Below are positions 35,495-45,270 of a DNA stretch of 64,000 bases, in pieces (within the stretch, counting starts at the first letter, position 1; the number at the start of each line of letters is the position of its first letter). Source of the DNA: Chryseosolibacter sp964551035 (GTDB taxonomy: Bacteria; Bacteroidota; Bacteroidia; Cytophagales; Cyclobacteriaceae); NCBI GenBank assembly GCA_964551035.1, contig CAZKBK010000002.1, positions 1-64,000 of the forward strand. Direction: 5' to 3'. Under the pieces are notes generated by a model. It made no database searches. It was not told the origin of the DNA and saw nothing but the letters and a program-made list of their open reading frames with translations. Both the position numbers and the translations under genes were made by a program.

Positions 35495-36412
35495 ATGCCA
35501 AGTGTTGATAAGTTGGAGAAAAAGCTGGTCGTTGTGGCCGGCCCCACAGCGGTTGGGAAGACAGCCGTTGCCATCGCCCTGGCGAGAGCCCTTGATTCAC
35601 AGGTTGTTTCCGCGGATTCCCGTCAACTGTATCGCGAACCCGACATCGGTACGGCAAAACCGGATGAACGGCAATTAAAGGCTGTCGTTCATCACTTTGT
35701 GAACAGCCATTCAGTCCATGAGTCTTACGACGCCGCCCGGTATGGCGAAGATGCCCTGAAAACCATTCATGAAATTTTCTTGCGCCATGACTATGCCATT
35801 CTCTGCGGCGGATCGGGCCTTTATATCAAGGCCGTATGTGAGGGCTTTGATGAGATTCCGGCAGTACCGGAGTCCGTTCGTCAATCCCTGGTGCAGGAAT
35901 GGAGGGTGCATGGCATCGGTTGGCTGCAACAAAAAATGCTGGAGTTGGACCCGGGCCATTTTAAGTCTGTTGACCCGCTTAATCCGCATCGTTTGATCCG
36001 GGCGCTGGAAGTACGCCTATCCACGGGGCTGTCCATATCGCACTTCCGGGGAACGAGGAAACGCGAACATGATTTCAGGATCGTGAAGATCGGGTTGGAA
36101 CTGCCCCGCGAGGAGCTTTACCAGCGCGTTGATCAGCGCATGGATGAAATGATCGCCAGGGGCTTGTTCGAGGAAGCTGTGGAGTTGTATCCCTTGCGGC
36201 ATCTCAATGCATTGCAGACGGTTGGGTATACGGAAATATACGGGTACCTGGACCATCGGTATGACCGGGACGAGGCCGTGCGCCTTTTGAAGAGGAATTC
36301 GCGACGATATGCAAAACGCCAGCTTACGTGGTTCAAACGCGATCAGGAAATGCGATGGTTTCACCCGGGACAGTTAAACGAGATGATCGGTTTTGTGGAA
36401 CAGTCTGACTGA
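35495..36412 (+). CDS. miaA: tRNA dimethylallyltransferase
   Basis: The protein has 305 residues from ATG 35495 (MPSVDKLEKKLVVVAGPT); ATG 35465 is an alternative. It adds a dimethylallyl group to A37 of tRNAs reading U-starting codons. The P-loop is GPTAVGKT, followed by VVSADSRQLYREPDIGTAKP and the tRNA-binding and prenyl-acceptor segments LQTVGYTEIYGYL and RRYAKRQLTWFKR. Complete and normal length. Confidence 0.96.
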   Translation: MPSVDKLEKKLVVVAGPTAVGKTAVAIALARALDSQVVSADSRQLYREPDIGTAKPDERQLKAVVHHFVNSHSVHESYDAARYGEDALKTIHEIFLRHDYAILCGGSGLYIKAVCEGFDEIPAVPESVRQSLVQEWRVHGIGWLQQKMLELDPGHFKSVDPLNPHRLIRALEVRLSTGLSISHFRGTRKREHDFRIVKIGLELPREELYQRVDQRMDEMIARGLFEEAVELYPLRHLNALQTVGYTEIYGYLDHRYDRDEAVRLLKRNSRRYAKRQLTWFKRDQEMRWFHPGQLNEMIGFVEQSD

Positions 36413-36445
36413 ATTTTATTAGGTTGGCGTTTAATCCACCGACAC

Positions 36446-37774
36446 TTGACACCGGACAACAAGAAAGTATTGATCATCACCTACTATTGGCCGCCCAGTG
36501 GGGGAAGCGGCGTTCAGCGGTGGCTCAAGTTTGTGAAGTACTTGCCCGGCTTGGGGTGGAAGCCTTTTGTCCTTACGCCATCGAACCCTGCCTTCGACTT
36601 GCGCGACGAATCCCTGCTCGCCGATGTGCCGCCGGAAGCAAACGTCATCCATTTGCCGATCTGGGAGCCATACAGGATATTCTTCACCTTGTCACGGCTG
36701 CTGGGTGGTCGGCAGTCGGCGAAGCCTACCGAGCTCGTGCAAAAGACGCGTACAAGTATTTTCGGCAGGGTGGTTACGTGGATACGCGCCAATTTTTTCA
36801 TTCCGGACCCGAGAATTTTCTGGGTCAGGCCCGCCACATCGTTTCTGGAAAATTTCCTGAAACGACACGACATCACCACGGTTATCACAACAGGACCTCC
36901 GCACAGCGTTCATCTGATCGGCCTTCGATTGAAGAAAAGGAATTCTTCTGTCCGTTGGATCGCCGATTTTCGTGATCCTTGGAGCGAGTGGGGTTTGCTG
37001 GAGACGCTCAATACAGGGAAACGAGCGACGCGGCAGCATCAGGTGCTGGAGCGCCGCGTGCTCACTGCTGCGGATGAGGTGATTACGGTCACCCCCTCAC
37101 TTGCGCGAACGTTCGAACGCCTTGCGGGGCGTCCGGTACATCTGATCAGCAACGGATACGATGAAGATGATTTTTCTTCGATCACTTATGCCAACGCGCC
37201 CAGATTTCTTATTCGCCACGTAGGCATTGTGAACGAACGCTGCGATCCGAGTGCCTTTATGCAATGTGTGGAGTCGATGATGCGCGAAAGGCCTGATTTT
37301 GCTGCCGACGCCCAAATTGAATTTATCGGGGAAGTTCATTCGGCGTTTAGACGTCAGGTTGAAGCGTCTGCCTTGTTAAAGAAAGTGGTCGTTTTCACGG
37401 GCAGCATTCCGCATAAGGAACTCATCAGACGGTACGGTGCTGCGCAACTGCTACTGATCGTGCTCGTTGGCTACAAGCACCCGGAGGAATATATGCCGGG
37501 CAAACTCTTTGAGTACCTCGCCACGGGTATCCCTGTATTGGGAATCGGCCCTGTGCATGGCGACGCCGCGAAGTTGCTTGCGGAGACACAGGCAGGGGAA
37601 ATGATTGATGACGCGGATCGCGATTCCATCCGGGCCGCGCTTGAAGGTCATTACCGGCATTGGAAGGAAGGGGGGACGGTTCATGCAAAAGCCGTGCATG
37701 CAACGGCGTACTCGCGCCGGTCCCTAACCAGGCTGCTGGTCCGGCTGTTGGAAAAGGAAGGGCCATATCAATAG
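36446..37774 (+). CDS. Glycosyltransferase family 4-like
   Basis: The protein has 442 residues from a TTG start (36446); no ATG is available before the conserved opening VLIITYYWPPSGGSGVQRWLKF. This opening is typical of Bacteroidota GT4 enzymes. The C-terminal donor-binding region is GYKHPEEYMPGKLFEYLATGIPVLGIG. It starts 33 bp after miaA and is the first gene of the polysaccharide region. Sugar and acceptor unknown. Confidence 0.88.
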   Translation: MTPDNKKVLIITYYWPPSGGSGVQRWLKFVKYLPGLGWKPFVLTPSNPAFDLRDESLLADVPPEANVIHLPIWEPYRIFFTLSRLLGGRQSAKPTELVQKTRTSIFGRVVTWIRANFFIPDPRIFWVRPATSFLENFLKRHDITTVITTGPPHSVHLIGLRLKKRNSSVRWIADFRDPWSEWGLLETLNTGKRATRQHQVLERRVLTAADEVITVTPSLARTFERLAGRPVHLISNGYDEDDFSSITYANAPRFLIRHVGIVNERCDPSAFMQCVESMMRERPDFAADAQIEFIGEVHSAFRRQVEASALLKKVVVFTGSIPHKELIRRYGAAQLLLIVLVGYKHPEEYMPGKLFEYLATGIPVLGIGPVHGDAAKLLAETQAGEMIDDADRDSIRAALEGHYRHWKEGGTVHAKAVHATAYSRRSLTRLLVRLLEKEGPYQ

Positions 37775-38367
37775 AGGAATCCCATCTCCAGGGCTTTCGT
37801 GACCATCTCCGCGGCGTTGTTCACCTTGAGTTTTCGCATCATGTTTCGACGATGTGCTTTCACGGTGAGGGGAGAGATGCTCAATCTTTCTGCAATCTGA
37901 TCGCTGGTCTTTCCGGACGCGATCATTTTTAATATTTCTGCTTCGCGGTCGGAGAACGGAGACTCAAACCGTGACGTCGCCGATGGTGGCGCGGAGAATC
38001 GTTCACCGTTGCAAATTCTTGTTAGCGCATCGATCAGTGCCATACTTTCCATGGCTTTGTTCAGATAGCCGTTCGCGCCAAGTTCGAAGGCCTCCTGTGA
38101 GAACACATTTTCCTCGTGCATGCTAAGCACCACAATCCGGGTTTCCTCGTCGTTAATGCGTATTCGCTTGATAACATCGAATCCGCTGAGTCCCGGCATC
38201 TCCACGTCGATGACGACAAGGTCAGGCTGGTGAAATCGTATGCGGTCGAGCAATGCAAAGCCGTTGTAGAATTTCTCCAGGACCTGAAAGTGCGTGGTGT
38301 CGTTGAGAAGCCGCTCGAGGCCATCGCAAAAAAGTTTGTGGTCATCGGCCAGTATTGTGCGAATCAT
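37768..38367 (-). CDS. LuxR-type response regulator
   Basis: This 199-residue NarL/FixJ-type regulator has a receiver domain with Asp8-Asp9, phospho-acceptor Asp54 (VVIDVEMPG) and Lys104. A LuxR helix-turn-helix closes it (residues 137-199; FSDREAEILKMIASGKTSDQIAERLSISPLTVKAHRRNMMRKL). Its start overlaps the stop of the upstream kinase as ATGA, so it is the cognate partner of that kinase. It is convergent with the GT4 gene, overlapping by 7 bp. Target genes unknown. Confidence 0.95.
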   Translation of the reverse strand: MIRTILADDHKLFCDGLERLLNDTTHFQVLEKFYNGFALLDRIRFHQPDLVVIDVEMPGLSGFDVIKRIRINDEETRIVVLSMHEENVFSQEAFELGANGYLNKAMESMALIDALTRICNGERFSAPPSATSRFESPFSDREAEILKMIASGKTSDQIAERLSISPLTVKAHRRNMMRKLKVNNAAEMVTKALEMGFLY

Positions 38368-41231
38368 ACGACCTCCTTTTTTGTGGCTGTAGGGATATCG
38401 ATGGAATAGGACACGCCGAACGTTCCGGATTCGAACCTCAAGGTTCCGTTCACCGACTGGATTCTGGATTCCACGCTATCCAGGCCAAGTCCATGGTTGC
38501 TCGGGTCAATCGAGAATCCCACACCGTCATCTTCATATACAACATTGATCATGTCGTCAAACGAGCTGATGTGAATAGTGATATGCTTTGCGTAGGAATG
38601 TTTTATCGTGTTGGTGATCAGTTCCTGCAGCACGCGGAAGATGAGAATGTTCAGCTCCTGGTCCAGGGACTCCTTCCCGAACGTCTTCACGGAAATGTCA
38701 ATGGGAATCGACCTGGAAAGTTTGCCGACGTAGTTCTTTAATCCCGTGAAGAGGCCATAGCGCTCGAGACTAGGCGGTGTCAGTCCGTAGATAATCTCTT
38801 TGATCTCGCGAATCGCAACCTGGAATTGCTCTTCAATGTCTGCGGCCAGCGGTTCTTCATGAGATTTCAAAAGCCGGCTGACAGATAGCTTGATGGCCGT
38901 GAGATTGGTGCCCACGCGGTCATGCAGTTCTTTGGAGATCCGGTTTCTTTCGCGCTCCCGTGTGACGATTTCGGATTGCAGCAATTTTTGCTGATGCTCG
39001 TTGATGATGCGTAAATAGTGATTGCGTTCACGAAAAACTGAACGCTGGTACTTGACGTAGAGGTATGAAGCGGAAAAAAGCAAGGCGATCGCGAGTAATC
39101 GGGTGTACCATTGATTCCACCAGGCATCGCCGATGACAAAGGGCATTGTCGCGAGCGCAGGGTGCCATTTGTAGTTGTCTGTGGAGTATTGGAGCTCGAA
39201 TTTGTACGTGCCGGGGGCCAATGATGTCAAGAGGATTTGTCGGGAGTCGGTATAATTCCAGGGTTCCTTTGGCGTGATTCTATACCTCGTCAGGATATTT
39301 CGATTATTGAACGAAATACTTCTGAATTTAATAAGAATGTCATTGTTCTCATGATGTAGAACGCGGTTCGACAGACCGTCGACTTTCTGATGATTGATAG
39401 CCAGGCCTTCGAGCACAAAGAGGGGGCGTTTGTTGGCGAACCGCATTGATTCGTAAGGAATGATCGAGATTCCGAAGTCTGAGCACGCCCAAACGTTTGT
39501 GCCACCGTCTACCAGGAAGTTGATCTTGTTTTCCAAAAGGCCGTTCCATTTCGTCAGAAATTCGAATTCGAACTGGTGATTGATTACCGACCTGAGGGGT
39601 GCGACAGCGATCCCTTTCTCAGTCGCTATCCATAAGGTGGAGTCTTTTATCATCACGGAATAGATGTTGTTCGCGTGGAAGTCATTCTCTTCGTTGAACT
39701 GCCTGGATTGCCAGGTATGCTTGTTGAGTAAAAAGAATCCGCTGCCGAGGGTGCCCAGAAAAACAATCGAATCGTTCAGGTTATGGAGATGCACGATCTT
39801 TGCGCTCTCGAAAGCGGGTTCGTCACGTACCGGGTTGAATTGGAGATCATTCACGTGCAGACCTGATCGTCCGGAAAGGAAAATTAAGGAGTCATCGATG
39901 AGAATACTCCGGTATCTGAGCTTGGTGTTCAGTATCCGTATGGGTACCGCATTTTCATCCATCTCATAAATCGATGTGTTTGCGGCTATGATATTCCCAT
40001 TTTTCCGTTGCGCTATAGCCGACCGCATAAGCGTAATTTTCTTCTTTAGGTTCAGGGACTTGTCGAAGACACGTAGGTATTGCCCCGAGGAGATCAGCAG
40101 ATCACCCTTTCGGGTCCGGAACATCGACAAAATGAGATCATCCATGCTTCCATCGCCAATGTTTTTACTGCGGACGAGACGCCCCGTTTCGACGGCGTAA
40201 ATTCGAATATTTCCCTCGACATCGCCGGTGATGACTTGGCCGTCACCAGCAACAACAGAAGTGATCTTTGCTTCACCCCGCGAAAGCTGGAGTCGCGACG
40301 CGAGGTTTGGAATGTAGTAAGCGCCGTCCTCGAGCGTGGTAAGCCAAAGGCCTCCTTCATGGTCGAATAACACAGAGGTCACGGATTTTTCCCGAACGAG
40401 TTTGAGGTTGGGTTCGGCAAATCCGTCGGCATAGCGTTCAACCCCCCCTTTGATGTAGCCAATCCAGAGGTCCTCCTTTCGGTCCACATAAAGATAGATG
40501 ATGGCGCGGTCGGCCGTCATTGCTACTTTTACCCTGGTGCCGTCAAACTCGTACAGGGTGTCCCCCGTTGAAAAGTACAACTTGCCTTTCCACGAAACGG
40601 CCCTTGACATATGATAAAATGATTCTCCCTTGGCCGGCGGTACCGGATATCGGCCACCGTCGAAGAGCAGCCACTTTACCCTCATCACGGGAGTCGTCAT
40701 CGCGCCCGCAACAAGAATCCTGCCGGACGGCATTTCACGGATCCGGATATGGTTGGGGGGAATCCAAAGGCTATCGAGCTTGCCTGCGCTATCGATATGG
40801 CTGAGGTGTGAGCTGTTGGTCAAGGTAAGGCCTCCCAGGCTATCAAAGTCGGTGTAGAGTACAATGCGGGAGCGATTAACCGCCTTGATCCTGTCGTTGT
40901 ATTTGTAGGTGTAAATCCGGCCCTTTTCATAATAGGACAACTTGCCCGAGAAGGTCCTGAACCAGATCCTCCCGTCAGGATCCTCCGAGATCTCGAATAC
41001 AACCGGATCGGTGAGGCCATCCTTTACATGGTATAGGTCCAGGTCGCGGCCATCGAATCGACAAACTCCGTTGTCCGTTCCAAACCAGAGAAACCCCCGG
41101 CTATCTTGAAATACATTGTATACCTCGTGGCTCGGGAGGCCTTCCTCCATCGAAAGGTTGTAGGCTGAAGGCTGGGCGTCGCAAATGCCCAAACCGATCA
41201 CCAATGCGATGACGTTGACAAGGAATTTCAT
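38364..41231 (-). CDS. Hybrid-sensor-like histidine kinase with periplasmic propeller
   Basis: The protein has 955 residues from ATG 41231 (signal peptide MKFLVNVIALVIGLGICDAQ). The periplasmic part contains reg_prop propeller repeats (QDSRGFLWFGTDNGVCRFDG near the start) and a Y_Y_Y domain (about 600-680). A transmembrane segment near residue 690 is followed by HisKA_3 with His770 (RISKELHDRVGTNLTAIKL) and an HATPase domain (ELITNTIKHSYAKHIT; EDDGVGFS; GLGLDSVESRI). It lacks a receiver, unlike the one-piece hybrids common in the phylum, and works with the overlapping LuxR regulator. Propeller sensors of this class often detect glycans. Confidence 0.93.
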   Translation of the reverse strand: MKFLVNVIALVIGLGICDAQPSAYNLSMEEGLPSHEVYNVFQDSRGFLWFGTDNGVCRFDGRDLDLYHVKDGLTDPVVFEISEDPDGRIWFRTFSGKLSYYEKGRIYTYKYNDRIKAVNRSRIVLYTDFDSLGGLTLTNSSHLSHIDSAGKLDSLWIPPNHIRIREMPSGRILVAGAMTTPVMRVKWLLFDGGRYPVPPAKGESFYHMSRAVSWKGKLYFSTGDTLYEFDGTRVKVAMTADRAIIYLYVDRKEDLWIGYIKGGVERYADGFAEPNLKLVREKSVTSVLFDHEGGLWLTTLEDGAYYIPNLASRLQLSRGEAKITSVVAGDGQVITGDVEGNIRIYAVETGRLVRSKNIGDGSMDDLILSMFRTRKGDLLISSGQYLRVFDKSLNLKKKITLMRSAIAQRKNGNIIAANTSIYEMDENAVPIRILNTKLRYRSILIDDSLIFLSGRSGLHVNDLQFNPVRDEPAFESAKIVHLHNLNDSIVFLGTLGSGFFLLNKHTWQSRQFNEENDFHANNIYSVMIKDSTLWIATEKGIAVAPLRSVINHQFEFEFLTKWNGLLENKINFLVDGGTNVWACSDFGISIIPYESMRFANKRPLFVLEGLAINHQKVDGLSNRVLHHENNDILIKFRSISFNNRNILTRYRITPKEPWNYTDSRQILLTSLAPGTYKFELQYSTDNYKWHPALATMPFVIGDAWWNQWYTRLLAIALLFSASYLYVKYQRSVFRERNHYLRIINEHQQKLLQSEIVTRERERNRISKELHDRVGTNLTAIKLSVSRLLKSHEEPLAADIEEQFQVAIREIKEIIYGLTPPSLERYGLFTGLKNYVGKLSRSIPIDISVKTFGKESLDQELNILIFRVLQELITNTIKHSYAKHITIHISSFDDMINVVYEDDGVGFSIDPSNHGLGLDSVESRIQSVNGTLRFESGTFGVSYSIDIPTATKKEVV

Positions 41232-41687
41232 TTCGAGTATGGCAAAACTATTTAGTAATTGGTTAGGTTTATTACAATGGGCTTTGGCAATTTCGCGACC
41301 GTCTCGCAGGGTCTGTCGGGCGCGCCGCTGTCTCGATAAATTCATTTTTTAATTCATTGGTTTTCAATTTATTGAGAACATTCCTAGTCAAAAAGGAGTA
41401 CGGTTTCTAGCGTAAGTTTCTATAGAAGGTGGATTTTTTTAGGTTTTCGTTATTGTCTTTCTTGCCTTCATCAAAGCATTAAGGAAGGACCCGAGGAAAG
41501 ACCCTCTCTTTACCTTTCTCACCTTACCATCTACCTGGTCTTCCTTAAGCTTGAGCCGGCAAATCCGGTCGCGCTGGCCTCAGGGTTAAGCAAGCCATAG
41601 TTTAACACTTGTGCTCATTTCTTCTAAATTAGCAGCTTTATTCAGATCGCAATGGAAACATTCCCGATGCTGAACAGGTCCTGCTAA
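41232..41687. other. 456-bp AT-rich intergenic region upstream of the polysaccharide genes
   Basis: No credible gene is seen here. The segment is visibly AT-richer than its neighbours at 41340-41480. It contains an imperfect long-range inverted repeat, TTAAGGAAGGACC (41479-41491) against GGTCTTCCTTAA (41537-41548). It separates the divergent kinase and epimerase genes, so it must hold both promoters; I could not identify a confident TAnnTTTG pair. Confidence 0.5.
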
Positions 41688-42635
41688 ATGAAGAAAAAGA
41701 AGATTGTAATCCTGGGAGGGCTCGGCTTCATTGGCCGCAATCTCTACAGCCTGCTCGCTAGAGGCGATCATGAAGTAATCATACTGACCAACCGCATTTA
41801 TGGAGCCGGCATCGTGAACGATATTCCCGCTGACCGCATCGTTACGGGAAGTATACTCGACAAGCCGCTCCTTGACGATGTGCTGAAGGGCACCGATGCG
41901 ATATTTTCGTTGGCGGGAAGTTCCGGGGCGTCAGGAAGCATCAAAGATCCATATCACGACCTCGACACAAATCTCCGAGGACACCTCAATATCCTTGAGG
42001 CGTGCAGGAATGTAAGTCCCACACCCTTGCTGATCCTTCCGTCGACCAGGCTTGTCTATGGGAAGCCCCGTGCAATTCCGGTTTCTGAAGATCACCCCCT
42101 GCAGCCCGAGTCGATCTATGCAATCCATAAACTTACCACGGAACATTACTACCTCCTCTATCATCGGTTGTATGGCCTTCGCTGCGTCATCTTCCGAATA
42201 TCGAACCCATACGGACCTTACCAACGGTTCGAGACTAACAACTACGGCGTTTTGAACTGGTTCATCCACAAGGCAATACAAGGAGAGCCCATTCGCTTGT
42301 ATGGCGACGGCTCGCAAAGGCGAGACTTTTTTTTTATCGAAGATCTCACGCGGCTTATGGCGGAGGCGATGGACGCACCCGGTATGTGGGGCAAGATCTT
42401 CAACGTTGGGTATGGTGAGGGCATATCTCTTGCTGATGCCGTTGCGATCGTTCGGAAACGGATTCCTGGCACACGCGTCATCCGCGAAGACTGGCCGGCG
42501 ATTGAACGCCAGATCGAGACGGGCGATTACATTTCGGATATCCGGCGCCTTAAAAGTACGGTCGGCTGGGCCCCTGTCGTGACGCCCGAAGAGGGCATCA
42601 ACAAAACCATTGACTTTTATGAGCGTTCCCGCTGA
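41688..42635 (+). CDS. NAD-dependent epimerase/dehydratase (SDR)
   Basis: This 315-residue extended SDR enzyme has the NAD-binding GGLGFIGRNL, the catalytic YAIHK (YxxxK) and the RISNPYGPYQ motif characteristic of UDP-sugar epimerases/dehydratases. It acts on a nucleotide sugar, probably to supply the polysaccharide pathway encoded next. Its 3' end overlaps the next gene by 17 bp, indicating coupling. The exact sugar cannot be given. Confidence 0.9.
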   Translation: MKKKKIVILGGLGFIGRNLYSLLARGDHEVIILTNRIYGAGIVNDIPADRIVTGSILDKPLLDDVLKGTDAIFSLAGSSGASGSIKDPYHDLDTNLRGHLNILEACRNVSPTPLLILPSTRLVYGKPRAIPVSEDHPLQPESIYAIHKLTTEHYYLLYHRLYGLRCVIFRISNPYGPYQRFETNNYGVLNWFIHKAIQGEPIRLYGDGSQRRDFFFIEDLTRLMAEAMDAPGMWGKIFNVGYGEGISLADAVAIVRKRIPGTRVIREDWPAIERQIETGDYISDIRRLKSTVGWAPVVTPEEGINKTIDFYERSR

Positions 42636-43761
42636 GCGGCCGGTTTGTGTGCACTACGCGTCGACCTACCTTCCATTGACCGAGAATTGGATCTACAGGG
42701 TACTCATCAACCATAGTTCATACACGCCTGTCTTTATTGCCCGCAAGAAAGCGAATAGAGACCTGTTCCCGGCCGACTTCGTTTATTGTCTGGATGACCT
42801 GGGCGTCATTAGAAAATATCTTGAGATCCTTTGGTTCAGGTTAACGGGGTATTTCCGGTTTTTCAGGGCGGTATGCCAGCGACGGAATGCGAGCATTTTG
42901 CATGTTCATTTCGGATATCACGGTGCAAAAATGACCGGGCTCAAGCGAGCACTTGGTATCCCGATGGTATGCAGCTTTTATGGCGATGATGCTTATGCCG
43001 ACAGGTTTGCCGACCGATATTCACTACTATTTCGCCATGTAAACCTTGTCCTTGTGCTGGGAGAGGCGATGAAGGCGAGGTTGACGCAACTGGGATGCCC
43101 GCCTGAAAAGATTACCGTTCACCACCTTGGGATCGATGTTGGGCGTATTCGTTTTGTACCCCGGATAATTGATGCTGGAAAGCCCGTCAGGTTTCTTATG
43201 GCGTCAAGTTTTGTCAGGAAGAAGGGGATCGACATCGCGCTCCGCGCTTTTGCTTTGATCCGCGAAAAACATGAATTTACAGTCGACCTTGTTGGCGATG
43301 GACCATTGAAGGGCGAGCTGATTAAACTGATGGAAACCCTGGGGATTCGCGACCGGGTAACCCTGCATGGTTACAAGCCTTATGACGAGGTTATTGAACT
43401 GTGCTATTCTTGTGATGTGTTCGTTCAGGCAAGCCGAACAACCGAAGGCAACAACAAGGAAGGCACGCCCATGGCAATTGTCGACGCGATGGCGTCCGGG
43501 ATGCCGGTGGTCTCGACGCTGCATTCGGATATTCCGGAAATCGTTTTGCATGAGGAAACCGGATATCTTGCAAAAGAGAATGACGTGGAGGACTTTGCCC
43601 GGTGTCTTAAACGGGTTTTTTCGGAACCCGGCAGGATTCACCATTTCAGTCGGGCGAGTCGCCACCGCATAGAGAAAGAGTTCGACGCGCGCACCCAGAC
43701 CATGCACCTGGAGGACTATTATACAAAGCTTCTTGACAAAGGGAAATCGGGGTTCCGTTGA
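42619..43761 (+). CDS. Glycosyltransferase family 4
   Basis: The protein has 380 residues from ATG 42619 (MSVPAERPV), inside the 3' end of the epimerase gene. GT4 motifs are VRFLMASSFVRKKGIDIALRAF and EGTPMAIVDAMASGMPVVSTLHSDIPEIV. Its stop overlaps the start of the flippase (TTGA). Probably adds a sugar to a lipid-linked oligosaccharide. Confidence 0.92.
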   Translation: MSVPAERPVCVHYASTYLPLTENWIYRVLINHSSYTPVFIARKKANRDLFPADFVYCLDDLGVIRKYLEILWFRLTGYFRFFRAVCQRRNASILHVHFGYHGAKMTGLKRALGIPMVCSFYGDDAYADRFADRYSLLFRHVNLVLVLGEAMKARLTQLGCPPEKITVHHLGIDVGRIRFVPRIIDAGKPVRFLMASSFVRKKGIDIALRAFALIREKHEFTVDLVGDGPLKGELIKLMETLGIRDRVTLHGYKPYDEVIELCYSCDVFVQASRTTEGNNKEGTPMAIVDAMASGMPVVSTLHSDIPEIVLHEETGYLAKENDVEDFARCLKRVFSEPGRIHHFSRASRHRIEKEFDARTQTMHLEDYYTKLLDKGKSGFR

Positions 43762-45203
43762 TCAGCAGGAATTTTATTCGCAGCTCATTGATTTACACGC
43801 TGTCGGGCGCGCTGCCCATGGCGAGTGCGCTTATTCTCCTTCCCTTTTACATCGCCTACCTTCCCACGGCGGTTTATGGTTCGCTTTCGCTTTGTCTTGC
43901 ATTCTCCATCTTCGTGCAAATTGTGGTTACGTACGGCTTCGATACTTCCCTGTACATCCATTATCACGAACTCAAACATGATCGTGAAAAATTGTCGGCG
44001 TTGATCAGTTCTGTGTTTCTTTTCATGCTTGCCTGCGGCGCAAGCGTTGCTCTGGTCTTTTTGGTTGCTGGTGGTCCGGTCTTTTCCCTGGTATTTCGTG
44101 ACGATGCTATTTCCTTTTTTCCGTATGGGATGGCCTCCGTTGGTATCGGTGTTTTTCAGGCGATATTCAGGGTGAAGGCGAACTTGCTGCAGACCAGCGG
44201 ACAGCCGAATCTCTACCTGCGTGTTCATATAATTTCGTTTCTCATTATAGCTGTGGCAACGGTAAGCGGTCTGCTATTATACCCCGGCAGCCTGCTTGGT
44301 CCCCTCGGCGGGAGGCTGCTTGCGGCATTTCTCGCTGCGGGATGGACGCTCCATCACACCTTCCGTAAATTTGGCGTACATGTTACCAGTCCATGGAAGT
44401 TTACCTCGCCACAGTTCAACGCCTATACTTTTGGCTATCAACTTCAGCAGTGGGCGGTAAACTATCTGGATCGTTTCATCATTCTCTTTTTTCTGCCCTT
44501 ATCCACGGTCGGGGTTTATGACTTTGCAGTGAAATGCGTCGCGCCCATTGAACTGGTTTTGATCGGCCTTCAGGCCTCTGTTAACCCGAGGGTTGTCAGC
44601 ATCATCACGGATCAGCCCGTGAAAAAATCGACACCGGAACTCAATCGATACTTCTATGGCATCACCGCCATAATTCTCATCATGGTTTGTTTGGTAATTT
44701 TTGGAATACCGTTCGTGCTCGATCTGATTGTTGCAAAAAGTGAGTATGCGTCTGCGACCGTGTTGATCCCGTTTGTCGCGGTTATTTACATCTTTAGGTC
44801 GATCCGCGTTTATTTTGTTGTGCCGCTAACGGTGTTGAAAAAGATGCGGCGACTGACAATTCTTAATTTCGGCACTACGGTATTAAGGGTGGCTTTGATC
44901 ATCGCTTTAATACACTATTGGGGATTGCAGGGCGTGATCTTTTCGGCATATTTTGCTTTGGCGACAGAGATGATCTTACTGTGGCATTCGTTATCAAGAT
45001 ACTACGATATTCGCTTTAATTTCATGAAACTGGTGGGCGTTCCGTTGTTGTTGCTGATCACGATTGTTGCGGGAGAACAATTCCTTCCGACCTATTGGTC
45101 TACCCTTTGGCATCTGATGTACGCCGTATTATGCGGGGCGCTACTCACCCTTGCGTATCGCAATGAAATCCGCCATCTAGGCGCCATGAACATATTCAAA
45201 TAG
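43758..45203 (+). CDS. Oligosaccharide flippase (Wzx-like)
   Basis: This 481-residue protein starts at TTG 43758, overlapping the glycosyltransferase stop. It has about 12-14 membrane helices and the polysaccharide-biosynthesis/MATE-type opening SLIYTLSGALPMASALILLPFYIAYLPTAVYGSLSL. It would flip the lipid-linked repeat unit across the inner membrane. It closes the epimerase-GT-flippase unit; no polymerase (Wzy) is recognisable nearby. Confidence 0.9.
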   Translation: MISRNFIRSSLIYTLSGALPMASALILLPFYIAYLPTAVYGSLSLCLAFSIFVQIVVTYGFDTSLYIHYHELKHDREKLSALISSVFLFMLACGASVALVFLVAGGPVFSLVFRDDAISFFPYGMASVGIGVFQAIFRVKANLLQTSGQPNLYLRVHIISFLIIAVATVSGLLLYPGSLLGPLGGRLLAAFLAAGWTLHHTFRKFGVHVTSPWKFTSPQFNAYTFGYQLQQWAVNYLDRFIILFFLPLSTVGVYDFAVKCVAPIELVLIGLQASVNPRVVSIITDQPVKKSTPELNRYFYGITAIILIMVCLVIFGIPFVLDLIVAKSEYASATVLIPFVAVIYIFRSIRVYFVVPLTVLKKMRRLTILNFGTTVLRVALIIALIHYWGLQGVIFSAYFALATEMILLWHSLSRYYDIRFNFMKLVGVPLLLLITIVAGEQFLPTYWSTLWHLMYAVLCGALLTLAYRNEIRHLGAMNIFK

Positions 45204-45270
45204 GATGACGGAAAATTTGGCTGAGGCAATGCGTTGGTGGCAAGTACATCCACCATGCGCCGCGGTCCGA

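Noticed and set aside
35332..35574. Upstream in-frame extension of the 90-residue gene
   Set aside because: It crosses the DnaA-box-like gap and the miaA start and shows no protein-like conservation.
36424..36975. 183-residue open frame at the start of the GT4 gene
   Set aside because: Wrong frame of the glycosyltransferase, with unlikely composition.
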